A DNA stretch of 64,000 nt. Source: Balanoglossus misakiensis. Taxonomy: Eukaryota > Hemichordata. This document shows, one piece after another, positions 45,484 through 57,823 of this stretch. The notes under the pieces are model-generated. The model saw only the letters and a list, made by a program, of their open reading frames with translations. It was not told where the DNA came from and made no database searches. The stretch lies in the NCBI GenBank assembly GCA_040954595.2, contig CM082579.2, forward strand, positions 15,562,001 through 15,626,000, written 5' to 3'. Position 1 is the first letter of the stretch. Each line of letters opens with the position of its first letter. The position numbers were made by a program, and so were the translations under genes.

Positions 45484-47473
45484 GTCCGTTGCGCGATCTC
45501 CATGCAGTCCGTTGATAGAGTTCTCTGAAACTATCAGCAGTAGAAATCACGTGTAAGATATGCGCATTAGAATCCACTTTGGGAGTTCCGAGGGGTCCGG
45601 AGAGTAAGTATCCAAATTTGGATGACACAGCAGTGGGGCCGGACGCGCCAGAAATAACGTGTGAGCCCACGAAATTCCAATATTGGTCGGCTCCGATTAG
45701 AACATCAATTGGCCACGACTGATCACTCGAAACTGGATGTGCGAATGGTAGCCCTTTCAGGTGGCTCATATTATGGACTTCCTGAGAAATGTGATTTGAT
45801 AAGTCCGACGATATCTCTGGAATTATCATCGCGTGAATAGTTGAAGTATTCCCGTTCAGTTCATGAGCAGTTAGTTCGGTGAATCCCATGGTGCGTACTT
45901 TGGAGTCCTTGCCACCGAAGGTCGATAACTTTATGTGTTCGTGCCGCGTAGCTTTCGCGGACAGCTGACGGGCGAATCTCTCAGTGACGAATGTCTTATT
46001 TGCTCCTTCATCAAACAGGATGACGGCATGAATGGGGGCTCCCCGTCCGACAGACAGTGGTACAAACGCAGTTTTCAGCAGCACTGGCCCAGTGTTTATC
46101 TTCTTATCCGTAAATGTATCGGTATTAGTCAATGTTACTTTGACATCAGAAGTACTTGATGATGGCGATGGCGAGGACGACGCTCCGGTTGGCATCGTTG
46201 TAGCGGTGGGAACGTTGTAGTGTAGCGCAGAGTGATGACGTTTCCTACACTTTCTGCAGGAGTATTTTGATTTACACTCCGCAACTCTATGTTTTCCAAA
46301 GCAATTAAAACATAGTCTGTCCTTCTTCACAATGTCCAGTCTCTCGCGCGTATCAGTTACCACAGTGCAATTTGACGCGAAGTGTGACCCTTTGCAGAAC
46401 GGGCACGTTTTGACAGGGGCACGAAACTTCTGTTTACCTGTCATCTGCGTTTTCGTGTGAAACGCGGTTATTTCCGGTTCTCTGGTAGTGGCCATTGTTA
46501 TCTCGTCGACCCGGTTGCCGGCTTGAAGGGTGTTTATCTCGTGTTGAATGGCTTTTCGTAGATCTGCTAATGTCCACGCAGCATTACCATGTTTTCTTGC
46601 TATCTGCTCTCGAATGTTAGGAGGTAATTTCTCCCGTATTATTGGAACCAAAAGTTCGCCGTATGTGGTTTCCTCCTTACCCAGCGACTGAAAACCTCGA
46701 ACGTGATTTTCAATCGAGTCGTAGAAATGCCTTAAACTTTGTACGTCGGCGGTTGGGCTTTGTAGATTCCACAACGCGGTCATATGAGCATCTACTATGA
46801 GATGGGTTTGTCCGTATCTTTCGGTCAATAAGTCAATCGCGTGCGTGAGTGGCAATCCGTTGATTGTTCTCGCTGCTTCATCTTTGAGTACACTCCGCAA
46901 ATACGTAAACTTCTGAATGTTGTCCAAATTAGTGTCCGAAGGTATCGAAGACTTGAATACATCGAAGAAACTCGACCATTCTATTACATTGCCTGAGAAA
47001 GTTTGCAGCTGGAGTTTCGGTAGAGTTACTGTTTTACGAGGCGTCGCGTTGCCGAGGCTGCTTCCCGTTACATTACCAGTACTAGTAGTAGTTGTCCGCA
47101 TCTCCGATTTGTTTTTCTTGATGAAAGATGCGATGCGATGATTGTGTTCGAAGATTTCGGCCTGGTAGTCGCCTGAAGTTTCATTTTCTTCGTCAAAGTG
47201 TTCATCGTCAATTAGATCGAGGATTCTCACCTCGAGGTCGGCGAGTAGACGGATCTTGTTCTAAAGTTGTTCGTTCAGCCCTTCCAGCGTGTCGAGTGTA
47301 GTCGGCTTGTCTGTACCGACGTCTACGAAATTGTTCATGAGGGTGTCGGCCCTGTTGAACAGTCGGGTCACTTGTGCGCGTTGACCACGACGCGATCTCT
47401 TCAGTTTTGTCAACGCTGTTGGCTGATCCTCTTGTTGTCCATCTTGTGGCGCGATGTGTTCTTGTTCCGACAT
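45464..47473 (-). pseudogene. gag: BEL/Pao Gag-protease, one nonsense codon
   Basis: Starting from ATG at 47471-47473 (MSEQEH), the frame has a TAG at codon 71 (47261-47263) and is then open to 45464. From the start codon: a DUF1759-type Gag domain at ~150-300 (LQTFSGNVIEWSSFFDVF), zinc knuckles CPFCKGSHFASNC (~357) and CFNCFGKHRVAEC (~388) with a further Cys/His cluster, then a DUF1758-type aspartic protease with FDEGAN (~D488) where retropepsins usually have D-S/T-G. The frame overlaps the RT frame by 20 bp; a frame change in 45480-45560 is needed to reach RT. Confidence 0.88.
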
Positions 47474-47487
47474 CTTGCTCTGTTATA

Positions 47488-47506
47488 CTGGTCTCGGCAC
47501 CAAAAA
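47488..47506 (-). promoter_or_regulatory. Primer-binding region of BEL/Pao copy 2
   Basis: On the minus strand the LTR end (CCCCACA) is followed by TTTT and then TGGTGCCGAGACCAG. TGG is the complement of the tRNA 3' CCA, as expected at a primer-binding site. The tRNA species is not assigned. The same sequence precedes the LTR of copy 1 (311-328). Confidence 0.6.
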
Positions 47507-47842
47507 TGTGGGGAAGTATCGTGGCAGTGATCAATACTCCCGGGAGGGGGTTCGAGTATACTGACGTCGGAAAAGAAGCGAACGATTCAGTGCTAGGTAA
47601 AACACTGGTTTATTACCATCTGAATCCAACAACAAAGTAACACCACAGAGCTCCTTACAAAAAGCTGCCCGAAAGCGCCAAAACTGGGTTATATATAAGT
47701 CCCACGAACGCCGGAGCAAACACTCAAAAATTACAATAAATCTGCTACAAGTATAAAGTTTGGCGGGAAACAAAGTCAACTCTGATACGATAAGAGTTTC
47801 CGTCACGTGATCCTTCTGGAGTAAATCTCTCACTTCTCCATA
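47507..47842 (-). repeat. LTR (5') of BEL/Pao copy 2
   Basis: 336 bp; drives the minus-strand element if active. It carries TATATATAA near 47691-47699. It is followed by CAAAT at 47843-47847. Confidence 0.95.
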
Positions 47843-47847
47843 CAAAT

Positions 47848-50800
47848 TGTGGCTAAAATTGTTATTTTCGTGTTGAATGCCGCCAGTGTCACTGCTTTTA
47901 AAAGTCATAAAAACGTTTAACATACAAGCAATTGTTTATATATGATCAGGTCACCGAATTAAAAAAAATAAAGAATGTTTTGCCTAAAAATGACCTTTTT
48001 GGTGCAAAAACGAATAAAACGCAATTTTGTATTAAATCAGCTCATTCAGAGTGCATTTTTTATAATCAGCACCATTTTTACATATGATGGAAATTTCATA
48101 CATCATCAGATATCCAAATATGAAAAAATGATTTAGATTTTAGATGATTGTCCAAAATTAGCTGATATCTAATAAATGTAGTATTGAACCGTTCTGTCCC
48201 CCCCCCTACATTATATGCGGTACGCCGATGTCAGCTTACCCGGCAGTACTGCAGGCTGTGCCCCCAACTAACGTCAGTGTTTGAAACGCCCTGGTTAAAT
48301 TCGGGCTTTCTCTATAAATTGACAGGCAATATTGCGGTCCTACCCGAACAAATGTCAAGTGTTGAACCGCTGTGACTTTCCCTTTTCGGTTTGCCCGACT
48401 TAGCCAACGTCTTTGTACTAGAGTGTCGGGTCTTTTGCAGAGCCAGGCCGAAGGAAATCCGACTTGATCACCGTTGCTAACGAACGCTAGTGTCTGTCAT
48501 GGTGTGCCGGGGTTTTAGTCGAGCCAGGCCGTAGGAGATCTGACTTGATCATCGTGGTCAATGTACGCGTGTTTCCGCTCTAAAGTGCCGGGGCTTCAGC
48601 TAAACCAGGCCGTAGGAAATCCGACGTAATCACCGTTGATAACTTACGCCAGTCTGTGTCATATAGAGCCGGTGCACCAGCCGAGTCACGCCGTAGGAAA
48701 TCTGACTTGATCAACGTGGTCAATGTACGCCTGTTTCTGCACTAGAGTGCCGGGGCTTTAGCTGAGCCAGGCCGTAGGAAACCCGACGTGATTACAGTTG
48801 TTAACTTACGCCAGTCTGTGTCCTATATATAGTGCCGGGGCATCAGCCGTGCCAGGCCGAAGGAAATGTGAGTAGATCAACGTGGTCTCTGTACGCATGT
48901 TTCTGCTCTAGAGTGCCAGGGCTTTAGCCAAGCCATGCCGTAGGAAATCTGACTTGATCAACGTTGCTAACGAACGCTAGTGTCTGTCATAGTAAGCCTG
49001 TGTTTTAGTCGAGCCAAGCCGTAGGAGATCAGACTTGATCAACGTGGTCTCTGTACGCGTGTTTCTGCTCTAGAGTGCCGGGGCTTTATCCAAGCCATGC
49101 CGTAGAAAATCTGACTTGATCACCGTTGCTAACGTACGCTAGTGTCTGTCATATTGTGACGGAGATTTAGCCGAGCCAGGCCGTAGAAAAATCGACTTGT
49201 TGAACGTTACCAGTGTGCAACTGTTTCTGCTCTAGAGTGTCAGGGTTTTAGCCTACTTATGCTGTAGGACATCTGAGTTGATGAATGGGAATTCAATGTT
49301 AGAAAACCCGTGTGGAAAGTATCTCTACCCGTTTGAAACTAAGAAAAGAATTTATTCTTATTTATTTTGTAAAAAAGACAATTTTTCGAAAAACAGTCGA
49401 AAATTGTAATTTTGTCTTGTGTGATTCAAATTATACCGCCTTTTCTGGAATTTGCAGCACTTTTTACAAGAGAACGACACTTCATGCTCCATAATATTTC
49501 CGAAAATGAAGAAAAGAGTTAATTTTTTATGATTTTTTAAAAATTTACCATTTTTGTCAAAATATGGCCAAAATGGCTATTTTTTCTTGAATTCCGTCAA
49601 TATCTCAGCATTTTTGGAGTGGTCGAAACTTTTAACATCCAATCAACATGTCATATATAATCAGGGCACCGAATTCGAAGAACAAATAAAGCTTTTTTTA
49701 ATTGTTTTTCTAAAAATGACATTTTCAAGCAAAATTTGATAACATGCAATTTTGTCTGCAGTGAGCCAAATAAGACTGTCTTTTGTGGAAATTGTATCGA
49801 TATATACATACGAATGGCATTCTATACTCCATCAGATTACCGAAAATGTAGGAAACAGTTATTTTTCGTAATTTTCAAAAATTTACCATTTTTGACCAAA
49901 ATGTGGCTAAAATGGTTATTTTCGTGTTGAATGCCGCCAGTGTCACTGCTTTTAAAAGTCATAAAAACTTTTAACATACAAGCAATTGTTTATATATGAT
50001 CAGGTCACCGAATTAAAAAATAAAGAATGTTTTGCCTAAAAATGACCTTTTTGGTGCAATAACGAATAGAACGCAATTTTGTAATTAATCAGCTCATTCA
50101 CAGTGCATTTTTTATAATCAGCACCATTTTTACATATAATGGAAATTTCATACATCATCAGATATCCAAATATGAAAAAATGATTTAGATTTTAGATGAT
50201 TGTCCAAAATTAGCTGATATCTAATAAATGTAGTATTGAACCGTTCTGTTCCCCCCCCCCCCTACATTACATGCGGTACGCCGATGTCAGCTTACCCGGC
50301 AGTACTGCAGGCCGTGCCCCCAACTAACGTCGGTGTTTGAAACGCCCTGGTTAAATTCGGGCTTTCTCTATAAATTGACAGGCAATAATGCAGTCGTACC
50401 CGAACAAATGTCAAGTGTTGAACCGCTGTGACTTTCCCTCTTCGGTTTGCTCGACTTAGCCAACGTCTTTGTACTAGAGTGTCGGGTCTTTTGCAGAGCC
50501 AGGCCGAATGAAATCCGATTGATCACCGTTGCTAACGAACGCTAGTGTCTGTCATGGTGTGCCGGGGTTTTAGTCGAGCCAGGCCGTAGGAGATCTGACT
50601 TGATCATCGTGGTCAATGTACGCGTGTTTCCGCTCTAAAGTGCCGGGGCTTCAGCTAAACCAGGCCGTAGGAAATCCGACGTAATCACCGTTGATAACTT
50701 ACGCCAGTCTGTGTCATATAGAGCCGGTGCACCAGCCGAGTCACGCCGTAGGAAATCTGACTTGATCAACGTGGTCAATGTACGCCTGTTTCTGCTCTAG

Positions 50801-53800
50801 AGTGCAGGGGCTTCAGCTGAGCCAGGCCGTAGGAAACCCGACGTGATTACCGTTGTTAACTTACGCCAGTCTGTGTCCTATATATAGTGCCGGGGCATTA
50901 GCCGTGCCAGGCCGAAGGAAATGTGAGTAGATCAACGTGGTCTCTGTAGGCGTGTTTCTGCTCTAGAGTGCCAGGGCTTTAGCCAAGCCATGCCGTAGGA
51001 AATCTGACTTGATCAACATTGCTAACGAACGCTAGTGTCTGTCATGGTGTGCCGGGGTTTTAGTCGAGCCAGGCCGTAGGAGATCTGACTTGATCATCGT
51101 GGTCAATGTACGCGTGTTTCCGCTCTAAAGTGCCGGGGCTTTAGCTGAGCCAGGCCGTAGGAAACCCGACGTGATTACCGTTGTTAACTTACGCCAGTCT
51201 GTGTCCTATATATAGTGCCGGGGCATCAGCCGTGCCAGGCCGAAGGAAATGTGAGTAGATCAACGTGGTCTCTGTACGCATGTTTCTGCTCTAGAGTGCC
51301 AGGGCTTTAGCCAAGCCATGCCGTAGGAAATCTGACTTGATCAACGTTGCTAACGAACGCTAGTGTCTGTCATAGTAAGCCTGTGTTTTAGTCGAGCCAA
51401 GCCGTAGGAGATCAGACTTGATCAACGTGGTCTCTGTACGCGTGTTTCTGCTCTAGAGTGCCGGGGCTTTATCCAAGCCATGCCGTAGAAAATCTGACTT
51501 GATCACCGTTGCTAACGTACGCTAGTGTCTGTCATATTGTGACGGAGATTTAGCCGAGCCAGGCCGTAGAAAAATCGACTTGTTGAACGTTACCAGTGTG
51601 CAACTGTTTCTGCTCTAGAGTGTCAGGGTTTTAGCCGACTTATGCTGTAGGACATCTGAGTTGATGAATGGGAATTCAATGTTAGAAAACCCGTGTGGAA
51701 AGTATCTCTACCCGTTTGAAACTAAGAAAAGAATTTATTCTTATTTATTTTGTAAAAAAGACAATTTTTCGAAAAACAGTCGAAAATTGTAATTTTGTCT
51801 TGTGTGATTCAAATTATACCGCCTTTTCTGGAATTTGCAGCACTTTTTACAAGAGAACGACACTTCATGCTCCATAATATTTCCGAAAATGAAGAAAAGA
51901 GTTAATTTTTTATGATTTTTTAAAAATTTACCATTTTTGTCAAAATATGGCCAAAATGGCTATTTTTTCTTGAATTCCGTCAATATCTCAGCATTTTTGG
52001 AGTGGTCGAAACTTTTAACATCCAATCAACATGTCATATATAATCAGGGCACCGAATTCGAAGAACGAATAAAGCTTTTTTTAATTGTTTTTCTAAAAAT
52101 GACATTTTCAAGCAAAATTTGATAACATGCAATTTTGTCTGCAGTGAGCCAAATAAGACTGTCTTTTGTGGAAATTGTATCGATATATACATACGAATGG
52201 CATTCTATACTCCATCAGATTACCGAAAATGTAGGAAACAGTTATTTTTCGTAATTTTCAAAAATTTACCATTTTTGACCAAAATGTGGCTAAAATGGTT
52301 ATTTTCGTGTTGAATGCCGCCAGTGTCACTGCTTTTAAAAGTCATAAAAACTTTTAACATACAAGCAATTGTTTATATATGATCAGGTCACCGAATTAAA
52401 AAATAAAGAATGTTTTGCCTAAAAATGACCTTTTTGGTGCAATAACGAATAAAACGCAATTTTGTATTTAATCAGCTCATTCACAGTGCATTTTTTATAA
52501 TCAGCACCATTTTTACATATAATGGAAATTTCATACATCATCAGATATCCAAATATGAAAAAATGATTTAGATTTTAGATGATTGTCCAAAATTAGCTGA
52601 TATCTAATAAATGTAGTATTGAACCGTTCTGTTCCCCCCCCCCCCTACATTACATGCGGTACGCCGATGTCAGCTTACCCGGCAGTACTGCAGGCCGTGC
52701 CCCCAACTAACGTCGGTGTTTGAAACGCCCTGGTTAAATTCGGGCTTTCTCTATAAATTGACAGGCAATAATGCAGTCGTACCCGAACAAATGTCAAGTG
52801 TTGAACCGCTGTGACTTTCCCTCTTCGGTTTGCTCGACTTAGCCAACGTCTTTGTACTAGAGTGTCGGGTCTTTTGCAGAGCCAGGCCGAATGAAATCCG
52901 ACTTGATCACCGTTGCTAACGAACGCTAGTGTCTGTCATGGTGTGCCGGGGTTTTAGTCGAGCCAGGCCGTAGGAGATCTGACTTGATCATCGTGGTCAA
53001 TGTACGCGTGTTTCCGCTCTAAAGTGCCGGGGCTTCAGCTAAACCAGGCCGTAGGAAATCCGACGTAATCACCGTTGATAACTTACGCCAGTCTGTGTCA
53101 TATAGAGCCGGTGCACCAGCCGAGTCACGCCGTAGGAAATCTGACTTGATCAACGTGGTCAATGTACGCCTGTTTCTGCTCTAGAGTGCAGGGGCTTCAG
53201 CTGAGCCAGGCCGTAGGAAACCCGACGTGATTACCGTTGTTAACTTACGCCAGTCTGTGTCCTATATATAGTGCCGGGGCATTAGCCGTGCCAGGCCGAA
53301 GGAAATGTGAGTAGATCAACGTGGTCTCTGTAGGCGTGTTTCTGCTCTAGAGTGCCAGGGCTTTAGCCAAGCCATGCCGTAGGAAATCTGACTTGATCAA
53401 CATTGCTAACGAACGCTAGTGTCTGTCATGGTGTGCCGGGGTTTTAGTCGAGCCAGGCCGTAGGAGATCTGACTTGATCATCGTGGTCAATGTACGCGTG
53501 TTTCCGCTCTAAAGTGCCGGGGCTTCAGCTAAACCAGGCCGTAGGAAATCTGACTTGATCACAGTTGCTAACGTACGCTAGTGTCTGTCATATTGTGACG
53601 GAGATTTAGCCGAGCCAGGCCGTAGAAAAATCGACTTGTTCAACGTTACCAGTGTGCAACTGTTTCTGCTCTAGAGTGTCAGGGTTTTAGCCGACTTATG
53701 CTGTAGGAAATCTGAGTTGATGAACGGGAATTCAATGTTAGAAAACCCGTGTGGAAAGTATCTCTACCCGTTTGAAACTAAGAAAAGAATTTATTCTTAT

Positions 53801-55705
53801 TTATTTTGTAAAAAAAGACAATTTTTCGAAAAAAGTCGAAAATGGTAATTTTGTCTTGGGTGATTCAAATTTTACTGCCTTTCCTGGAATTTGCAGCACT
53901 TTTTACAAGAGAACGACACTTCATGCTTCATAATATTTCCGAAAATGAAGAAAAGAGTTAATTGTTTAAGATTTTTCTAAAATTTACCATTTTTGTCAAA
54001 ATATGGCCAAAATGGCTATTTTTTCTTAAATTCCGTCAATATCTCTGCATTTTTGGAGTGGTCGAAAGTTTTAACATACAATCAACATGTCATATATGAT
54101 CAGGGCACCAAATTCGAAGAACAAAGGTTTTTTTTTTTTTTTCTAAAAATGACATTTTCAAGGTAAATTTGGTAAAACGCAATTTTGTCTGCAGTGAGCC
54201 ATATTAGACTGTCTTTTTTTGGAATTTGTATCGATATACACATACGAAGAGCATTCTATACTCCATCAGATTTCCGAAAATGTAGAAAACAGGTATTTTT
54301 TGTAATTTTCAAAAATTTACCATTTTGACCAAATTGTGGCTAAAATGGTTATTTTCGTGTTGAATGCCGCCAGTGTCACTGCTTTTAAAAGTCATAAAAA
54401 CTTTTAACATACAAGCAATTGTTTATATATGATCAGGTCACCGAATTAAAAAAAAATAAAGAATGTTTTGCCTAAAAATGACCTTTTTGGTGCAAAAACG
54501 AATAAAACGCAATTTTGTAATAAATCAGCTCATTCAGAGTGCATTTTTTATAATCAGCACCATTTTTACATATGATGGAAATTTCATACATCATCAGATA
54601 TCCAAATATGAAAAAATGATTTAGATTTTAGATGATTGTCCAAAATTAGCTGATATCTAATAAATGTAGTATTGAACCGTTCTGTTCCCCCCCCCCCCTA
54701 CATTATATGCGGTACGCCGATGTCAGCTTACCCGGCAGTACTGCAGGCTGTGCCCCCAACTAACGTCAGTGTTTGAAACGCCCTGGTTAAATTCGGGCTT
54801 TCTCTATAAATTTACAGGCAATAATGCGGTCCTACCCGAACAAATGTCAAGTGTTGAACCGCTGTGACTTTCCCTTTTCGGTTTGCCCGACTTAGCCAAC
54901 GTCTTTGTACTAGAGTGTCGGGTCTTTTGCAGAGCCAGGCCGAAGGAAATCCGACTTGATCACCGTTGCTAACGAACGCTAGTGTCTGTCATGGTGTGCC
55001 GGGGTTTTAGTCGAGCCAGGCCGTAGGAGATCTGACTTGATCATCGTGGTCAATGTACGCGTGTTTCCGCTCTAAAGTGCCGGGGCTTCAGCTAAACCAG
55101 GCCGTAGGAAATCCGACGTAATCACCGTTGATAACTTACGCCAGTCAGTGTCATATAGAGCCGGTGCACCAGCCGAGTCACGCCGTAGGAAATCTGACTT
55201 GATCAACGTGGTCAATGTACGCCTGTTTCTGCTCTAGAGTGCCAGGGCTTCAGCTGAGCCAGGCCGTAGGAAACCCGACGTGATTACCGTTGTTAACTTA
55301 CGCCAGTCTGTGTCCTATATATAGTGCCGGGGCATCAGCCGTGCCAGGCCGAAGGAAGTGTGAGTAGATCAACGTGGTCTCTGTACGCATGTTTCTGCTC
55401 TAGAGTGCCAGGGCTTTAGCCAAGCCATGCCGTAGGAAATCTGACTTGATCAACGTTGCTAACGAACGCTAGTGTCTGTCATAGTAAGCCTGTGTTTTAG
55501 TCGAGCCAAGCCGTAGGAGATCAGACTTGATCAACGTGGTCTCTGTACGCGTGTTTCTGCTCTAGAGTGCCGGGGCTTTATCCAAGCCATGCCGTAGAAA
55601 ATCTGACTTGATCACCGTTGCTAACGTACGCTAGTGTCTGTCATATTGTGACGGAGATTTAGCCAAGCCAGGCCCTAGAAAAATCGACTTGTTCAACGTT
55701 ACCAG
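47848..55705. repeat. Macrosatellite segment 6, last units of the array
   Basis: Poly-C tracts lie at about 48198, 50251, 52632 and 54690. The interval 50251-52632 is 2,381 bp, about 325 bp (four 81-bp subrepeats) longer than normal; the extra copies lie around 51030-51370. The array breaks off inside a subrepeat (ACCAG, 55701-55705) at the LTR of the second BEL/Pao family and is not seen again to the right. Confidence 0.94.
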
Positions 55706-56092
55706 TGTAGTAACCTCGATGTGCCGTCTCAAATGGCGCCCTAATTCACATCAAAGGCCACAGGGTTCTATAGTATTTGCCGTTAACTAACTGGAGCTCA
55801 CCATCGCCGACGAACATTCCTTGTCAGATGTCACAGAAAACGCTGCTCGGAACTTTACACGAACATTTAATGACTGAACACACAACACTGGCACTGGATG
55901 ATGCGTCGCGGTGGTTGAAGTTTCCGTAGAAAACTGGCAAAAATCCCCAGGCTAACTGTGCAAAAGTCCTCACATGTGCGCCATGGAATTTTCCAGATAT
56001 TTTCTAAACAAAAGCGCATGCGCTAATGTACTCACAGCTCGAGGGCGCTTGACTAAATATTTCAGTTTCTCTAAGAACTGGGCGTCCTTACA
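55706..56092 (-). repeat. 3' LTR of second BEL/Pao family
   Basis: The 387 bp read TGTAGTAACCTCG to GTCCTTACA (TG...CA) on the plus strand. The boundary is set by the satellite break at 55705 and by the purine tract beyond 56092. There is only one copy in the window, so the limits are inferred. Confidence 0.65.
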
Positions 56093-56105
56093 CCAGCCCC
56101 CAAAT
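56093..56105 (-). promoter_or_regulatory. Polypurine tract of second BEL/Pao family
   Basis: Read on the minus strand, TTTGGGGGCTGG directly abuts the proposed 3' LTR, as expected for plus-strand priming. Confidence 0.6.
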
Positions 56106-56460
56106 TGTTCATCAAAAAACATTAACAATTTCCATCCTAGCAAATTCAAAACGGCAACATCCATATGTGCCGAAATTACATATCAAATAGAAATTACAAA
56201 ACAATATCTATAAATATCTCGAAACGCGAAGTCGAAAGTTTTTCAGGAAACGCGAATACAAGAATCCTTTTCTTCATGAATGTGATGATACATCCTAGAC
56301 CATGCCCAGACCTCGTCCGGTCAATCATGCTGCCAAGCATGATATCCAACACATCTGTACTTCAAAGATAAGATCAAACGCTGGACGTAGTGGATAGACT
56401 GGCCACTACTTGAGATCGTTGTTATTACAGCTGCTGGTAACTGCAACCATACCAATACCA
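56106..56460 (-). other. 3' untranslated region of second BEL/Pao element
   Basis: About 355 bp between the end of the integrase remnant and the purine tract. I see no gene in it. Confidence 0.55.
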
Positions 56461-57823
56461 CTAAGTCTGTGCTTCCAACAATGTGCACAACTTATCATAT
56501 GGTCTTTCTAAAACACTGGATCTGGTCTTCACCAATACTCGTCTCACCACCCCTTTCCGATCAGGCATAACTTTGACGATTACACCCAAAGGCCACGCAT
56601 TTCTGGAGGTGTTCTCCTCCTTTTCCAATACAAATCTGACAGATACTGCACTTGCTTCCATCTGTGTACAGCATACAAGTCGTTCTTCTCCGTCACACCA
56701 GGGGGTGTTGCTACTCCCTTCATAGTAAGCAACATACTGGGTGTCAATGCTTTTAAGTCTCTAGCGTCTTCCGACGATACTGTAATCTCATGCGGTCCAT
56801 CTGTACGACGACTTCTGTTCTTGGCACATCTCAACAATGTGTCACCCACTTTACGTATCCAGGCCACTGCTTTCTTCAGTTTATACCAACTGGAGTAGTG
56901 GTCTATCATTTTCTGAACCGTCTCCTCCGCATTAACGGACATGGATCGATCCGCCCCTTTGTCAGGCGTCTGTCGTTCTCCCGAAACAACAGGTACTGTT
57001 CCCAACACACGGGTACAGTTTCTTCTTCCGACCTCAAGGCTATTCTATGCACTAGTGCAGATTTCTTCACCTCTGGATCTTCTGGATCTAGCTGTGTATT
57101 GTAGCTATCACTTGGCCATTTGTCTTGTGTCTTCCGCAAGAAATCAGGACCACCTATCCATCTTTCGTTCTTCAGAAAAGCATCTATTTTCTGACCTCTA
57201 GAGCACTCATCTGCCGGGTTGTCACTGGTATTAATGTAGCGCCAGTTCGCTGGGTCTGATCCTCCTCGAATCACTGCTAGTCTATTCGCCACGAAGGTAT
57301 GAAATCTTGTGGTTTCGTTGTTTATGTACCGCAGCACGGTTTTGCTATCCGTCCAAAACACGGATTCATTGATTGGCAAATCCATCTCCTTTCTGAGAAG
57401 TTTGTCAAGCCTCACTGCTACAGTAGCTGCAGTTAATTCCATTCGTGGGATCGATATTTGCTTCAATGGAGCCACTCTTGCTTTGGCCATCATCAAAGTG
57501 CTGTGGATGTTTCCGCTTTTGTCGATCAACCTAAGATATGATACAGCGCCATATCCATTTTCGCTGGCATCAGCAATGTGATGTAGCTGAGCTGTGTCTA
57601 CTTCACCAAAGTGCTCGGGCTTTATACATCTGGGTACTGGGAAACACTCTTCTAATTTCGGTAGATCCCTCAACCAATTCTCCCACACTTTGCGTTGTTT
57701 TCCAGGAATATCATCATCCCAGCCTAGTTTTGCTTTACACAGCTGCTGCAAAAGCATCTTGGGTGGCAGAAGCGCTGGTGCTGCCATGCCCAGTGGGTCG
57801 TATAATGAACTAACCACTCCCAG
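56461..57823 (-). pseudogene. pol: BEL/Pao pol remnant: A17/RNase H joined to integrase C-terminus
   Basis: The first frame (56906-57823) starts at VVSSLYDPLGMAAP, the Pao/A17 region after RT, and carries RNase H (FWTDSKTVLRYI, NPADECSRG) down to RIDPCPL. A one-base shift near 56945 leads to a second frame (from 56580) with AEETVQKMIDHYSSWYK and then DLKAL joined directly to TPSMLLTMKG, so the integrase zinc site and DDE core are missing. After LYWKR another small deletion and shift lead to NAWPLGVIVKV (56461-56661), the DUF5641-type end. Gene order is normal BEL/Pao apart from the gaps. Confidence 0.82.

Larger units (their letters stand above)
41364..47842 (-). mobile_element. Full-length BEL/Pao retrotransposon, copy 2
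   Basis: This 6,479-bp element has two 336-bp LTRs, CAAAT target duplications, a polypurine tract, a primer-binding region and Gag-protease-RT-RNase H-integrase in BEL/Pao order on the minus strand. The LTRs differ at about six positions by eye. The coding region carries at least five lesions, so this copy cannot make its own polyprotein: TAG at 47261-47263, a frame change within ~45480-45560, TGA at 44971-44973, a frame change within ~44110-44140, and TAG at 44025-44027. Confidence 0.95.

Noticed and set aside
3532-53933. Recurrent 60-78-codon frames identical in many units (for example beginning MESISTRLKLRKEF or MIKLDFLRPGSAK)
   Set aside because: They recur because the satellite DNA recurs; they cross poly-C and subrepeat boundaries, vary in frame between units, and show no recognisable domain.
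1020-54700. Poly-C tracts as G-quadruplex or i-motif regulators
   Set aside because: There is only one run per unit, so no intramolecular quadruplex is expected; length variation fits simple slippage.
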